Source of the DNA: Clostridium cuniculi
GTDB taxonomy: Bacteria; Bacillota; Clostridia; Clostridiales; Clostridiaceae
NCBI RefSeq assembly: GCF_004353185.1
Contig: NZ_SMUS01000006.1
Span: 91,012-155,011, forward strand
Length of the DNA stretch: 64,000 nt
Reading direction: 5' to 3'
Shown: piece after piece, positions 19,234 to 28,106 of the stretch
Layout of the letters: each line of letters opens with the position of its first letter
How positions within the stretch are numbered: the stretch's first letter is position 1
The notes under the pieces: model-generated
What the model saw: the letters and a program-made list of their open reading frames with translations, nothing else
Told to the model about the DNA's origin: nothing
Databases searched by the model: none
Translations under genes and position numbers: made by a program

Positions 19234-19563
19234 ATGATTAATTTTAAAAAGGGTAATGGGAAAGTTGGAAAAATAAAAAAAGATTTTGAAATAGGTTTAG
19301 ATACAATAATTAATAAAAATTTAGAAATAGATGATACAGATTTAGATGGAGAAAAAGTAATGATGAACCTTGATAAAGGAGAGTACTTCATGATGAATGA
19401 AGTTGGAAGTAGGATATGGGAAATTATCAATGAAACCATGAATGTCAAAGGTATTGTAGATGCTTTACGTTCTGAATATGAAGTTGATGAAGAAACTTGT
19501 ACAGATACAGTGATTGAATTTTTGGAAAGATTGAATAATGCAGATCTTATCAGAGTTAGCTAG
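19234..19563 (+). CDS. PqqD-like RiPP recognition protein (B1)
   Basis: 109 residues with a PqqD-type RiPP recognition element in the C-terminal ~80: MMNLDKGEYFMMNEVGSRIWEII, then a helical VDALRSEYEVDEETC..DTVIEFLERL. Such proteins bind the precursor leader and hand it to the B2 peptidase. The N-terminal ~30 residues are Lys-rich and not part of the fold. The start is ATG 19234 with a modest RBS (AGGATGGG); the next in-frame Met would cut into the domain. The 3' end overlaps the B2 copy 2 gene by 26 bases, so the two are translationally coupled. It is the only recognition protein in the island. Confidence 0.85.
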   Translation: MINFKKGNGKVGKIKKDFEIGLDTIINKNLEIDDTDLDGEKVMMNLDKGEYFMMNEVGSRIWEIINETMNVKGIVDALRSEYEVDEETCTDTVIEFLERLNNADLIRVS

Positions 19564-19993
19564 AAAGATAAAGATTTTTTTTAGTATAGATAATAAACTA
19601 AGAGTTGAATTTATACAAGCATTTATTTATGAAGGGATGTATAGAGCCTTTATACTTTTTGTGCCATTTAATAAGTTAAGAAAGGGTATGGGTAAACATA
19701 AGGAAGAATCTGTAGCGACTGTTGATGTAGAAGTATACAAAGAAGCTAGGCATATATCTTGGATTGTTGCAGTAACCTCTAGCAAGACTCCTTGGGAAAG
19801 CAAATGTTTAGTACAAGCTTTAACAGCACAAAGAATGCTTAAGAAAAGGGGGATTTCTACTACTATTTATTTAGGAGTAAGAAAAGAAGGAAATGAAATG
19901 AAGGCTCATGCCTGGAGTAGATGTGGTGAGTATTATGTTACAGGTGGAGCTATTCGAGATCAATATACAGTAGTAGCTAAGTTTGCTAACTAA
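19538..19993 (+). CDS. Lasso-type leader peptidase B2, copy 2
   Basis: 151 residues, a paralogue of the protein at 17039. Catalytic Cys90 in TPWESKCLVQALTAQ and His124 in AHAWSRCGEYYVTGG. The shared segments ILFVPFNKLRK and SWIVA confirm the family. The start ATG lies inside the end of B1, the usual B1-B2 arrangement. It probably cleaves after the conserved leader Thr-x of the precursors, with B1 presenting the substrate. It may be specialised for A3-A5, which surround it, but this is inference. Confidence 0.87.
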   Translation: MQILSELARKIKIFFSIDNKLRVEFIQAFIYEGMYRAFILFVPFNKLRKGMGKHKEESVATVDVEVYKEARHISWIVAVTSSKTPWESKCLVQALTAQRMLKKRGISTTIYLGVRKEGNEMKAHAWSRCGEYYVTGGAIRDQYTVVAKFAN

Positions 19994-20080
19994 AAAATAT
20001 AAAGATTGATTAAAGATTTGTAAGTAAATTTGTATATTTTATATGCAATTTTTATAAAAATAATAAAAAGGGGTATTTTT

Positions 20081-20380
20081 ATGGGAAAGAAAAATTGGAG
20101 CAATCCAGATTTAAAAACTTCAGATGCAATTCATACTAAAGAAACAGAGTGTTCTTGTGGAGTTGTTGTAACTAGTGATAGTTCAACTTTTAAAGCCAAT
20201 AAACATCCTTGTCACAAAACAGGAAATGGGGAGCATAACAATAGTGGAAATCACACTGCTGGAGTAGAACAAAATGGTCATGTCCTTTCATCAGGATGCA
20301 CAAATCCAAGTCATTATGATGCACAAGGTAATCCTATATGTTGTTGCTTTAAGGCTGCATCAGTTGGGGGAATGTCTTAA
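20081..20380 (+). CDS. Cys-rich lasso-leader RiPP precursor A4
   Basis: 99 residues. The leader matches the island pattern (W6, P9, L11, D15, T19). The remainder is rich in Cys, His, Asn and Gly: C24-S-C26 just after the predicted leader, single Cys near residues 44 and 73, and a Cys triplet close to the end, then SVGGMS with terminal Ser. No Asp/Glu lies 7-9 residues after the T-x position, so a normal macrolactam is not apparent; disulfides, thioethers or metal binding are alternatives. ATG 20081 has AAAAGGGG upstream; an in-frame Met at 20030 would add a hydrophobic stretch not seen in the sisters. No radical-SAM or lanthionine enzyme is in the window. Confidence 0.75.
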   Translation: MGKKNWSNPDLKTSDAIHTKETECSCGVVVTSDSSTFKANKHPCHKTGNGEHNNSGNHTAGVEQNGHVLSSGCTNPSHYDAQGNPICCCFKAASVGGMS

Positions 20381-20402
20381 AGGGTTAAATGATGATAATA
20401 AA

Positions 20403-20431
20403 GGGGGATTCAAATTTGAATCCTCTTTTTT
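20403..20431 (+). terminator. Terminator after precursor A4
   Basis: Perfect palindrome GGATTCAAATTTGAATCC extended by G-U/G-C pairs and followed by CTCTTTTTTAATG. Confidence 0.78.
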
Positions 20432-20805
20432 AATGTTTATTTCTATTATATATATGATAAAGTTGTATTTCTTCAAGGTGAATATTTATTACAGTATGTC
20501 TATATAACTAAGTAAGAACTTTATTATTGCTACTAAAGTAGTAATAGATATAAACTTAATATTCCTCTAAAGTGTAATTTACATAAATTGGATTTGTAAT
20601 ATATAATAAATATGCCTTTATATTATATGTAGAAGTTTTAATTAATACTAATATAACTAGGAGTAATTTAAAGCTAGTTAAATAAGTAGTATTTAAAAAT
20701 TACTAACTTTATATAATAAAGAGCAAAAATATAATTACTTAAAAATAGTATTTATATAGCGATGGGGTATAGATACTTAAATAAACAAAAGGGAGAGAAT
20801 TAACA
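20432..20805 (+). other. AT-rich region upstream of precursor A5, no gene seen
   Basis: 374 bases without a supported ORF. It presumably carries the promoter of the A5 gene, but I could not single out a convincing -35/-10 pair. Confidence 0.4.
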
Positions 20806-21075
20806 ATGAAAAAATGGGAAAAACCAGAATTAAAAGTTTTAGGAGTAGAGAATACAAGAGAGGGAGCTTCAACTACAGGTATTTATGCACCAGAAGGATA
20901 TGAGTGGATATGTGCAAGTTGTTATGGAGATCCTAGAGGTGATATTGATGACAGAGGAACAACGAGCGATGGGATTATATATACAACGCCAAATCAAACT
21001 TGTGGTGATTGCAAAGTAAGTAATACATGGATAAAAGTACTCAAAGGGACTAAACCATCAGTAGGTCTATCTTAA
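20806..21075 (+). CDS. Cys-containing lasso-leader RiPP precursor A5
   Basis: 89 residues. The first nine residues (MKKWEKPEL) are identical to A1/A2 and the full pattern W4, P7, L9, G13, T17 is kept, so the leader clearly shares ancestry with the 43-residue precursors. The long remainder has two CxxC pairs (C36/C39 and C66/C69) and ends SVGLS with terminal Ser. No acidic residue lies 7-9 positions from the expected core start (nearest E30). The RBS is AAAGGGAGAG. Last clear precursor of the island, with its own upstream region. A small zinc-binding product or a disulfide/crosslinked peptide is possible. Confidence 0.78.
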   Translation: MKKWEKPELKVLGVENTREGASTTGIYAPEGYEWICASCYGDPRGDIDDRGTTSDGIIYTTPNQTCGDCKVSNTWIKVLKGTKPSVGLS

Positions 21076-21087
21076 GATTTTAAATTG

Positions 21088-21212
21088 AAGTATTTCTAGA
21101 GATTGATTTTATTAATTTATCAGTAAATAAAACAAATGAAAATGAAGATCAACATGGAAATAATTTAGATGTTACTAATATCGAGTTAAGATATGCTGTA
21201 AGGTCTTCTTAG
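21088..21212 (+). pseudogene. Possible decayed sixth precursor fragment
   Basis: After a TAA, a short open frame runs from ~21088 to TAG 21210 and ends in ...RYAVRSS, resembling a precursor tail with terminal Ser. It has no ATG/GTG/TTG start, no RBS and no W-x2-P-x-L leader, and is in a different frame from A5. A strong terminator follows directly. It may be the broken remainder of another precursor copy; chance is also possible. Confidence 0.3.
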
Positions 21213-21222
21213 TAATAAAGGG

Positions 21223-21268
21223 GAGATATTGATAATGAAATCTAATTCATTATCAATATCTCTTTTTT
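21223..21268 (+). terminator. Terminator closing the RiPP island
   Basis: Perfect 17-bp stem (21223-21239 with 21246-21262, GAGATATTGATAATGAA type) with a six-base loop and TTTTTT tail. Confidence 0.92.
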
Positions 21269-21469
21269 ATTTCTAATAAAAGAAAAATATATAGATTATT
21301 AAGTAAATAATTAAAAAATTTCTAAGAATATTTATTAAAATTAAAAAAATCAATATAATCACTGTATTTTTTTTAAAAATATTTTGTAAAAAAATATTAA
21401 TATATTTTAAAAAATGGATTAATATGCTATAATTTTGACAAAAAACTGGTATTTGTAGAGGTATTTAAC

Positions 21470-23713
21470 ATGTTTAAAAAATATAAGATAGGCAAAGGAG
21501 TTAGTATAGTTTTTCTATTTTCTGTTATTCTTATTACAATATTATATTCTTTTGATAGATATATTAATAAGAAATTAGAATCACAATTAGTAACGTCTAT
21601 TAATGATATATCAGATCAAAATATAAAATTAATCCAAAATGTAATAAATACAAAATTTAAATTATTAAATATTATAGCTAAAGAATTTAGTGATTATACA
21701 GAAGAAGACTTTGCTAATAGTCATGAATATACAGGAGAAATTGCAGAGGCATTTGGATTTAGAGAGCTAGGACTTGCATTACCAAATGGAATTACATATA
21801 TGAGCTCCAATACAATATTTGATATATCAGATAGAGAGTATTTTAAACATAGTATGAATGGAGAAAATTATGTTACAGAAACATTAGAAGATATGGGGGA
21901 TAAAACAGATATAAATGTATATAGTGTACCTATTATTAATTCTAACGGAGAAGTCAAAGGAATATGTTTTGCTATGTATGATACAGAGGAGTTTGTTGAT
22001 TTACTACAAGTATCTTCATTTAGTGGAAATGGATATTCATATATAATTGATTCAGATGGGAACGTAATATCTGACCCACCAAATATGGAAAAGTATTATG
22101 ATAGAAATTTATTTAATGGTTTAATAAATGAGGGTGAAACATCAAATATCAAAGAGATAAATAATAAAGCAATAGATGATATAAAGGATGGAATCAATAA
22201 TAATGTTAGCGAATATACCAAATATTACTATAGGGAATATAAATATGCTGTATATTCACCTTTAAATATAAATGGATGGTTCTTAATTACTGTTGTTCCA
22301 GTAGACATACTTACAGAAAGAATATTGCCTATAAATAATATTATACATATTGTATCTATAGTTATCTTTATTTCAGCTTTAAGCACAGTTTTGTATTTTA
22401 TAAGGAAGCAAATAAAAGAAAAAGATTATTTACAAAAAATAGCATACAGAGATAGTTTTACAGGTTTATATAATAAAAATTATCTAAAAGAAAAGTTATT
22501 AGATAAAGAAATAAATAATAAAGAATATAAATCAGCTTTAGTTATTTATAATATAGAAAATTTTAAAGTTATTAATGAAATATATGGAGTTAATACTGGA
22601 GATTATTTAATTAAAGAAATATCTAAAGTCTTAATTAAAAATAAAAAATATGATAAAGAAATTATAGCCCACGGATATGCAGATGAATTTGCAGCTATAT
22701 ATTTTTATAAAAATAAAAAAGAATTAGAAACTAGATTAAACAAAGTAATAAGTGATTCCAAGTTAATAAATTATAGTAATAAAGTTTTTAACAATTTATA
22801 CATAGGAATTTATGAAATAAAAGAAGAAGAGTGTAATTTTGAAAAAATATATAATCATGCTAACATAGCTAAAAATAAGAATAAACTACTTAAGACGGAA
22901 CCTTTTACATATTATGATGAAATCTTAGCTAGAAATGAAACAAATGAAAAGAAGTTACAAGAGGAAATAAAAGAAGGTATATTAAAAAAGGAATTTAAAG
23001 CTTCTTTCAAGCCAAGGTTTGATTGTAAAACAAAAAAGATTACAGGATGTGAAGCTTTAGGTAGATTACATAAATCAAATGGAGAAATATATTTCCCATC
23101 AGAATTTTTTGATATAAGTGATAAGACTGGATTTACAAGACAAATTGAGGAATTAATCTTTGAAGATATATGTATCAAAATAAATCAGTGGCAAAAAAAA
23201 GATATAGAAATAGTTCCAGTATCAATAAATAGTTCTCGTGGTTATTTAAATAATATGGATGATTTTTATAACTTAAAAAGAATTTTAATAAAATATAATA
23301 TATCACCTAAATACATACAATTTGAAATAAGTGAAAGTAGTTTATTTACAAATGATAAAGAGTTAAGAAAAATAATAAATAAAATGCGTAATTATGGTTT
23401 TAAAGTTTTATTAAGAGATTTTGGAGTAGGATATTTATCATTTAGTTCAATGAAAGATTTCAAATTTGATATATTAAAAATGGATAGAAGCTTTGTAGAT
23501 AAAATAGGTAATAAAAAAGGAGAGTATATTGTAAAAGAAATTATTAATTTAGCACATAATTTAGATATGAAAGTTATTGTAGAGGGAGTAAAAACTAAGG
23601 AACAATTTGAATTTTTAAAAGAAAATAAATGTAATGAAATTCAAGGAGAGTATTTTTCAGAACCATTAGATTGTGAAAGATTTGAAAATTTATTAATTAA
23701 TAAAGATATATAA
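21470..23713 (+). CDS. Membrane sensor with degenerate GGDEF and altered EAL domain
   Basis: 747 residues: membrane helix 1 (~11-28), extracellular Cache-like sensor (~30-290), helix 2 (~292-312), GGDEF-like domain (~325-490), EAL domain (~500-745). The GGDEF motif is replaced by GYADEF, so cyclase activity is doubtful. The EAL motif EALGR is present (E528), and NSS and EISES follow, but the metal-binding pair of the DDFG loop is RDFG (Arg at 649), so phosphodiesterase activity is also doubtful. It may act as a c-di-GMP-binding or regulatory sensor. A TATAAT at ~21435 may be its -10 element. First of three same-direction c-di-GMP genes; the next starts 22 bases after its stop. Confidence 0.85.
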   Translation: MFKKYKIGKGVSIVFLFSVILITILYSFDRYINKKLESQLVTSINDISDQNIKLIQNVINTKFKLLNIIAKEFSDYTEEDFANSHEYTGEIAEAFGFRELGLALPNGITYMSSNTIFDISDREYFKHSMNGENYVTETLEDMGDKTDINVYSVPIINSNGEVKGICFAMYDTEEFVDLLQVSSFSGNGYSYIIDSDGNVISDPPNMEKYYDRNLFNGLINEGETSNIKEINNKAIDDIKDGINNNVSEYTKYYYREYKYAVYSPLNINGWFLITVVPVDILTERILPINNIIHIVSIVIFISALSTVLYFIRKQIKEKDYLQKIAYRDSFTGLYNKNYLKEKLLDKEINNKEYKSALVIYNIENFKVINEIYGVNTGDYLIKEISKVLIKNKKYDKEIIAHGYADEFAAIYFYKNKKELETRLNKVISDSKLINYSNKVFNNLYIGIYEIKEEECNFEKIYNHANIAKNKNKLLKTEPFTYYDEILARNETNEKKLQEEIKEGILKKEFKASFKPRFDCKTKKITGCEALGRLHKSNGEIYFPSEFFDISDKTGFTRQIEELIFEDICIKINQWQKKDIEIVPVSINSSRGYLNNMDDFYNLKRILIKYNISPKYIQFEISESSLFTNDKELRKIINKMRNYGFKVLLRDFGVGYLSFSSMKDFKFDILKMDRSFVDKIGNKKGEYIVKEIINLAHNLDMKVIVEGVKTKEQFEFLKENKCNEIQGEYFSEPLDCERFENLLINKDI

Positions 23714-23735
23714 ATTGAATCTGGGGGATAAACTT

Positions 23736-25640
23736 TTGGAGAAAATAATTTTAAGAAAAATTATATCGATTTTTACAGTTATATTTATAGCTATATTTTT
23801 AGTTTCTATAGTAGTTATGTTTTTTATAAAAAGCAATTTTGCAAAAGGTGACATATCACAAATGATTTCTCAAGTTGAAAACTCTTATAATCAAATTGAA
23901 TCAAAATTAAAAACAACTGAAGAATTATTTGAAAATGATTATTTAAATAGGGCTTATGCGATAGATTATATTTTAAATAAAAATAAAGAAAATTTAAATA
24001 TAGAATCACTAGAAAATATAAAAAAATTAATGGATATAGAGTCTATATATCTTATTGATAATAATGGAATTATAGTATTAAGTGATGATGCAAGTTCTAT
24101 AGGGCTAGATTTATTACACTCAAAAAGTGCACATAAATTCTGGAACTTAATAAAAAGTGACAATATTAATGATTATGTTATAGATTTAGATGCTATAAGC
24201 ATAATTGGAAATGAAGAAAAAATGTACATAGGAATTAAATCAAAACTAGAAGATTATTCTGTTATACAAATAGCAGTAGATAAAGAAGTTTTTAAAAGTA
24301 TGACAGAAAAAGACTCTATACAATATATGATAAAAAGTATTCCAACCATATATGAAAGAACTATTTTCCTTGTAAATAAAAATACAGGGATTTTAGAAAG
24401 TATAACTGTAAATAATGAGCAAGAATTAGTCTTTGATGGTATAGATAATAATGAAGATTTTATTAATAAGCTACAAGATTTAACAAAGGCGAGTTTAGCA
24501 AAGATTAATGGGAAATATAGATATATTAAAACAAGGATTGTAGGAGATTATATTATAGGTGGATATATAGATGCTGACTTTGTTTATAATGGACTAGTTG
24601 CAGAAATAATATATTTAACTTTAGGTATATTAATAGTTTTCTTTGTTATTACATTAATAGTTAAATTTATAATGAAAAAATATATATTAACAGATATATT
24701 TTCTATAGGAAAAAATATAAAAAGTTTAATTACAGGAAATTATAATATAGAGTTTAATGTTACATATGATACAGAGCTAAAAGAAGTAGCTCGTATGTTA
24801 AATTATTTGAGAGATAGTTATAAGTATAAGTCAGAAAGAATGACAAGAATTATGTCTACTATAAGTTCTCATATTGCAGTTTTTGAATGTCTTTACTTAA
24901 TAAATAGGAACTTCTTTTCAGATAACATTCAAGAGATTCTAGGATTAGATGATGAAAGTTGGGAAGAAATATCTAAAGATCCTAAAAGCTTTCAAAACTA
25001 CATAGAATCAATAGAAAAAAGCGGAAGTGTTGTAAGTGTAAATAATAAGTTTTTAAGTATTGTATCTTTCAAAAAAAAAGGTGAATTTTATGGAATGATA
25101 CTAGATAAAACTTATGAGGAAGAAGCTAGAAATAGAATAGAAAAAATTTCTGAAACTGATGGATTAACAAAACTATTAAATAGAAGAGGATTAGAGAATA
25201 GACTAAACGATATATTTAAAAGTGATGATAGTAATGGTGTATTAATAATTTTTGATTTAGATAATTTTAAATCAGTTAATGATATTTTAGGACATCCTAT
25301 AGGTGATGAAGTTTTAAAGATATTTTCAAGTTGTTTAACTAACTCTTTTAGAAAAAATGATATTATTTCTAGAATTGGTGGAGATGAGTTTGTAGTTTTT
25401 ATAAATAAAAATATGGAATTAGATATTCTATCAAATAAGTTAAATGAAATATTAAATTATATTAGAAGTGAATTAAATCATTATTATAAAAACTATGGAT
25501 TATCTACTAGTATAGGGGTTGCTTACAAGGATAATGATATTAATACTTATAAGGAGTTATATGAAGAAGCTGATAAAGGGTTATACAAAGCTAAAAATTT
25601 AGGAAAAGATGGGTTTTATATAAATAATAAAAGAGAATAA
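23736..25640 (+). CDS. Membrane sensor diguanylate cyclase
   Basis: 634 residues. Two membrane helices flank an extracellular Cache-like sensor (helices ~5-27 and ~285-310), followed by a HAMP-like/linker segment and a C-terminal GGDEF domain. The active site is intact (RIGGDEF, Gly548 onward) and an inhibitory I-site RKND stands five residues before it, so it should make c-di-GMP with product feedback. I prefer TTG 23736, with GGGGG upstream; TTG 23715 would start inside the preceding gene's RBS region. It probably forms an operon with the flanking EAL-type genes. Confidence 0.88.
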   Translation: MEKIILRKIISIFTVIFIAIFLVSIVVMFFIKSNFAKGDISQMISQVENSYNQIESKLKTTEELFENDYLNRAYAIDYILNKNKENLNIESLENIKKLMDIESIYLIDNNGIIVLSDDASSIGLDLLHSKSAHKFWNLIKSDNINDYVIDLDAISIIGNEEKMYIGIKSKLEDYSVIQIAVDKEVFKSMTEKDSIQYMIKSIPTIYERTIFLVNKNTGILESITVNNEQELVFDGIDNNEDFINKLQDLTKASLAKINGKYRYIKTRIVGDYIIGGYIDADFVYNGLVAEIIYLTLGILIVFFVITLIVKFIMKKYILTDIFSIGKNIKSLITGNYNIEFNVTYDTELKEVARMLNYLRDSYKYKSERMTRIMSTISSHIAVFECLYLINRNFFSDNIQEILGLDDESWEEISKDPKSFQNYIESIEKSGSVVSVNNKFLSIVSFKKKGEFYGMILDKTYEEEARNRIEKISETDGLTKLLNRRGLENRLNDIFKSDDSNGVLIIFDLDNFKSVNDILGHPIGDEVLKIFSSCLTNSFRKNDIISRIGGDEFVVFINKNMELDILSNKLNEILNYIRSELNHYYKNYGLSTSIGVAYKDNDINTYKELYEEADKGLYKAKNLGKDGFYINNKRE

Positions 25641-25700
25641 AAAGCTTAAGTTAAAAATGAATATTCAAATAAGATAATTTATAGTGGAGAAAATAAGCTT

Positions 25701-27974
25701 ATGTATAATAGAAAAATAAAAAGAAATTTATATATGATATTTTTTATATCTGTTTTGTTATCTATAGGGGTTTTATTTATCGGGGAAAGATTAATTAAGA
25801 TTTTATATAGTGCTCGTTATGATAGTGTTGAAACGAGTTTAGCAACTAAAGCAGAAGCATATAAATTACAAGTAGATAGACAAATTGATTCAGATGTAGA
25901 AAACTTAATTAGTATTTCAAGTTTTTTTAATACTAGTAAATTTAGTGATGCAGAGATTTTATACAATACCTTACATGAAGTAAATAAGACAAATCATTTT
26001 ATGATAATGTATAGTATTTATAAAAATGGAGAAGGCGTAGAAAGTATTATAAATAGAGAAGATATAAGTTATATTAATATTAATGAATTAGAACCTGAAC
26101 TTCAAAGAATATATGAAGAAAGCATTAATGGGAAGATAGTAGTATCAGATGTATTTTTCTCAGATTATCTAGAAAACAATGTAGTTGCAATTAGTGTGCC
26201 TATTTATGGTGAGAATAAAGATTATGTAGAGGGCGTAATTATAGCTTATGATACTATAGATCAATTTTCCTATAGTTTAAATATATCAATCAAAAGTAAT
26301 GAAGAAACAGATTATGTTAATATGGTAGATAGTAATGGAAATTTTATAATAAAATCTTCAAAGATATTAGCTTATGAAGATTCAACATCTATCTATAATA
26401 TGAAAATAAGTTCATTAGACGAAGAGAAAGTTAAAGTAGCATTAAGTAATGGGCAGGACTACTATTCTTTATTTACTTTAGGTGATAATAACTATGCAAT
26501 ATACTTTAAACAGTTAAATTATAAGAATTGGTATATATATTTAATAAATTCTGTTGAAACAAAAGATGATTATATATTAAATGTCCTATCTATAACAAGA
26601 ATAAGTTTTATATTTATTGGTGTAATAACTGTATTTTTTGGTATTCTAGCATATTTTATCTTAGTAAAAAATAGCAAGATGTTAACAAAGTTAGCCTATC
26701 ATGATGAGTTAACAGGAGCATATAATTCAAATAAGTTTAGAAGTAGATGTGAGCATCTTTTAAAGACACAAAATGATTATTCTATAGTTGTTTTTAATAT
26801 TAAGAAGTTTAAGTTTATAAATAATATATTTGGAGAAAAATGGGCTGATGAATTATTAGTTTATATTAAAAAAGTTTTAGATAGAAATACATATAAAAAT
26901 GAGTATTACTGTAGAGAGAGTTCAGATCAATTTTTTGTATTTATAAAATCTACTGATAAAGATGAAATTATAAATAGGGTCAATAAAATAAAAAATGACA
27001 TACAAGTTTTTTCTTATATTAATAATCAAAACTACAATATAACTATATATGGAGGAATATGTAGTTATTTAAAATTAGATGATCCATCAATAATATATAA
27101 AACTATGTTAGATAATGCATTATTTATTATGAAAGAAGAAAAAGAGAATAAAGAAAGTTTTATTTTTTATGATGAGTCTATTTATAAAAAAAGATATAAA
27201 CAAATTTACATAGAAAATAATATGCAAGATTCATTAAATAATAATGAATTTAAATTATTTTTACAGCCAAAAGTTGATTCAAAAACAAAAAAAGTAATTG
27301 GCGCTGAAGCACTTGTTAGGTGGATTAAAGATGATGGAACAATGATTTATCCAAATGAATTTATACCTTTATTTGAGGAAAATGGATTTTGTGAAAAACT
27401 AGACTTATATATGATAGAAAAAGCCTGTGAAAAAATAAGAAGTTGGATAGATGATGGAATAAAATCAATACCAATTTCAATAAATCAATCCAAATTGTCT
27501 TTTTATAAAGCTAATTATATAGATTCTATATGTGATATAACTCAGAAATATAATATATCTAATTCTTTTATAGTAATAGAAATTTTAGAGCGTTTGGCAC
27601 TTGATAATATTACGGAGTTTAATAATACTATAGAAAAATTACAAGAAAAAGGATTCAGGGTATCTATGGATGATTTTGGAAGTGGTTATTCATCTTTAAA
27701 TAGTTTAAGTAAATTAAAAATTGATGAATTAAAAATTGATGGTGACTTTCTTCTTAAGATGGGAAATGATATAGAATTCAAAAATAAACAAAAGATTATA
27801 TTAAGTAGTATAATTAGTTTAGCAAAAAAATTAAATGTACAAACTGTAGTAGAAGGAGTAGAAGATGAAGAGCATTTAGAATTTATAAATGATCTAGGAT
27901 ATGATATGGCACAAGGTTATTATTTTAGCAAACCTATAAGTGCAAAAGAGTTTGATGATAAATATATGAATTAG
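25701..27974 (+). CDS. Membrane sensor c-di-GMP phosphodiesterase (EAL) with degenerate GGDEF
   Basis: 757 residues with the same layout as the gene at 21470: helix, Cache-like extracellular domain, helix (~295-320), GGDEF-like, EAL. The GGDEF site is eroded to SSDQF. The EAL site looks complete: EALVR (E536), SINQS, EILE, MDDFGSGYSS, ELKID, EGVE, QGYYFSKP. It should degrade c-di-GMP in response to an external ligand. The start is ATG 25701 after TGGAGAAAA. It is 60 bases after the diguanylate cyclase gene, so opposing activities are probably co-expressed. Confidence 0.88.
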   Translation: MYNRKIKRNLYMIFFISVLLSIGVLFIGERLIKILYSARYDSVETSLATKAEAYKLQVDRQIDSDVENLISISSFFNTSKFSDAEILYNTLHEVNKTNHFMIMYSIYKNGEGVESIINREDISYININELEPELQRIYEESINGKIVVSDVFFSDYLENNVVAISVPIYGENKDYVEGVIIAYDTIDQFSYSLNISIKSNEETDYVNMVDSNGNFIIKSSKILAYEDSTSIYNMKISSLDEEKVKVALSNGQDYYSLFTLGDNNYAIYFKQLNYKNWYIYLINSVETKDDYILNVLSITRISFIFIGVITVFFGILAYFILVKNSKMLTKLAYHDELTGAYNSNKFRSRCEHLLKTQNDYSIVVFNIKKFKFINNIFGEKWADELLVYIKKVLDRNTYKNEYYCRESSDQFFVFIKSTDKDEIINRVNKIKNDIQVFSYINNQNYNITIYGGICSYLKLDDPSIIYKTMLDNALFIMKEEKENKESFIFYDESIYKKRYKQIYIENNMQDSLNNNEFKLFLQPKVDSKTKKVIGAEALVRWIKDDGTMIYPNEFIPLFEENGFCEKLDLYMIEKACEKIRSWIDDGIKSIPISINQSKLSFYKANYIDSICDITQKYNISNSFIVIEILERLALDNITEFNNTIEKLQEKGFRVSMDDFGSGYSSLNSLSKLKIDELKIDGDFLLKMGNDIEFKNKQKIILSSIISLAKKLNVQTVVEGVEDEEHLEFINDLGYDMAQGYYFSKPISAKEFDDKYMN

Positions 27975-27998
27975 GAAATTTATTATCTTTTAATATTT

Positions 27999-28098
27999 AA
28001 ATTGCCTCAGAGATGTTTTTAATAACATAAATAGTTAAGAAACTATTCGTTCCTTAATAATTATTTATAGTTATGGTACATTCTTCTGAGGCAATTTA
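27999..28098. terminator. Long bidirectional terminator structure
   Basis: About 100 bases between converging genes form an extended stem-loop: outer TAAATTGCCTCAG / CTGAGGCAATTTA and further imperfect inner pairing. It is far longer than the other terminators here. Confidence 0.75.
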
Positions 28099-28106
28099 AT
28101 AAATAA

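Noticed and set aside
17743..21075. Lanthipeptide or sactipeptide reading of the Cys-rich precursors
   Set aside because: No LanM/LanB/LanC, radical-SAM or YcaO gene is in the window, and the leaders match the lasso pattern.
21269..21469. c-di-GMP riboswitch upstream of the c-di-GMP genes
   Set aside because: The gap is AT-rich without the GC-containing conserved core of GEMM-type aptamers.
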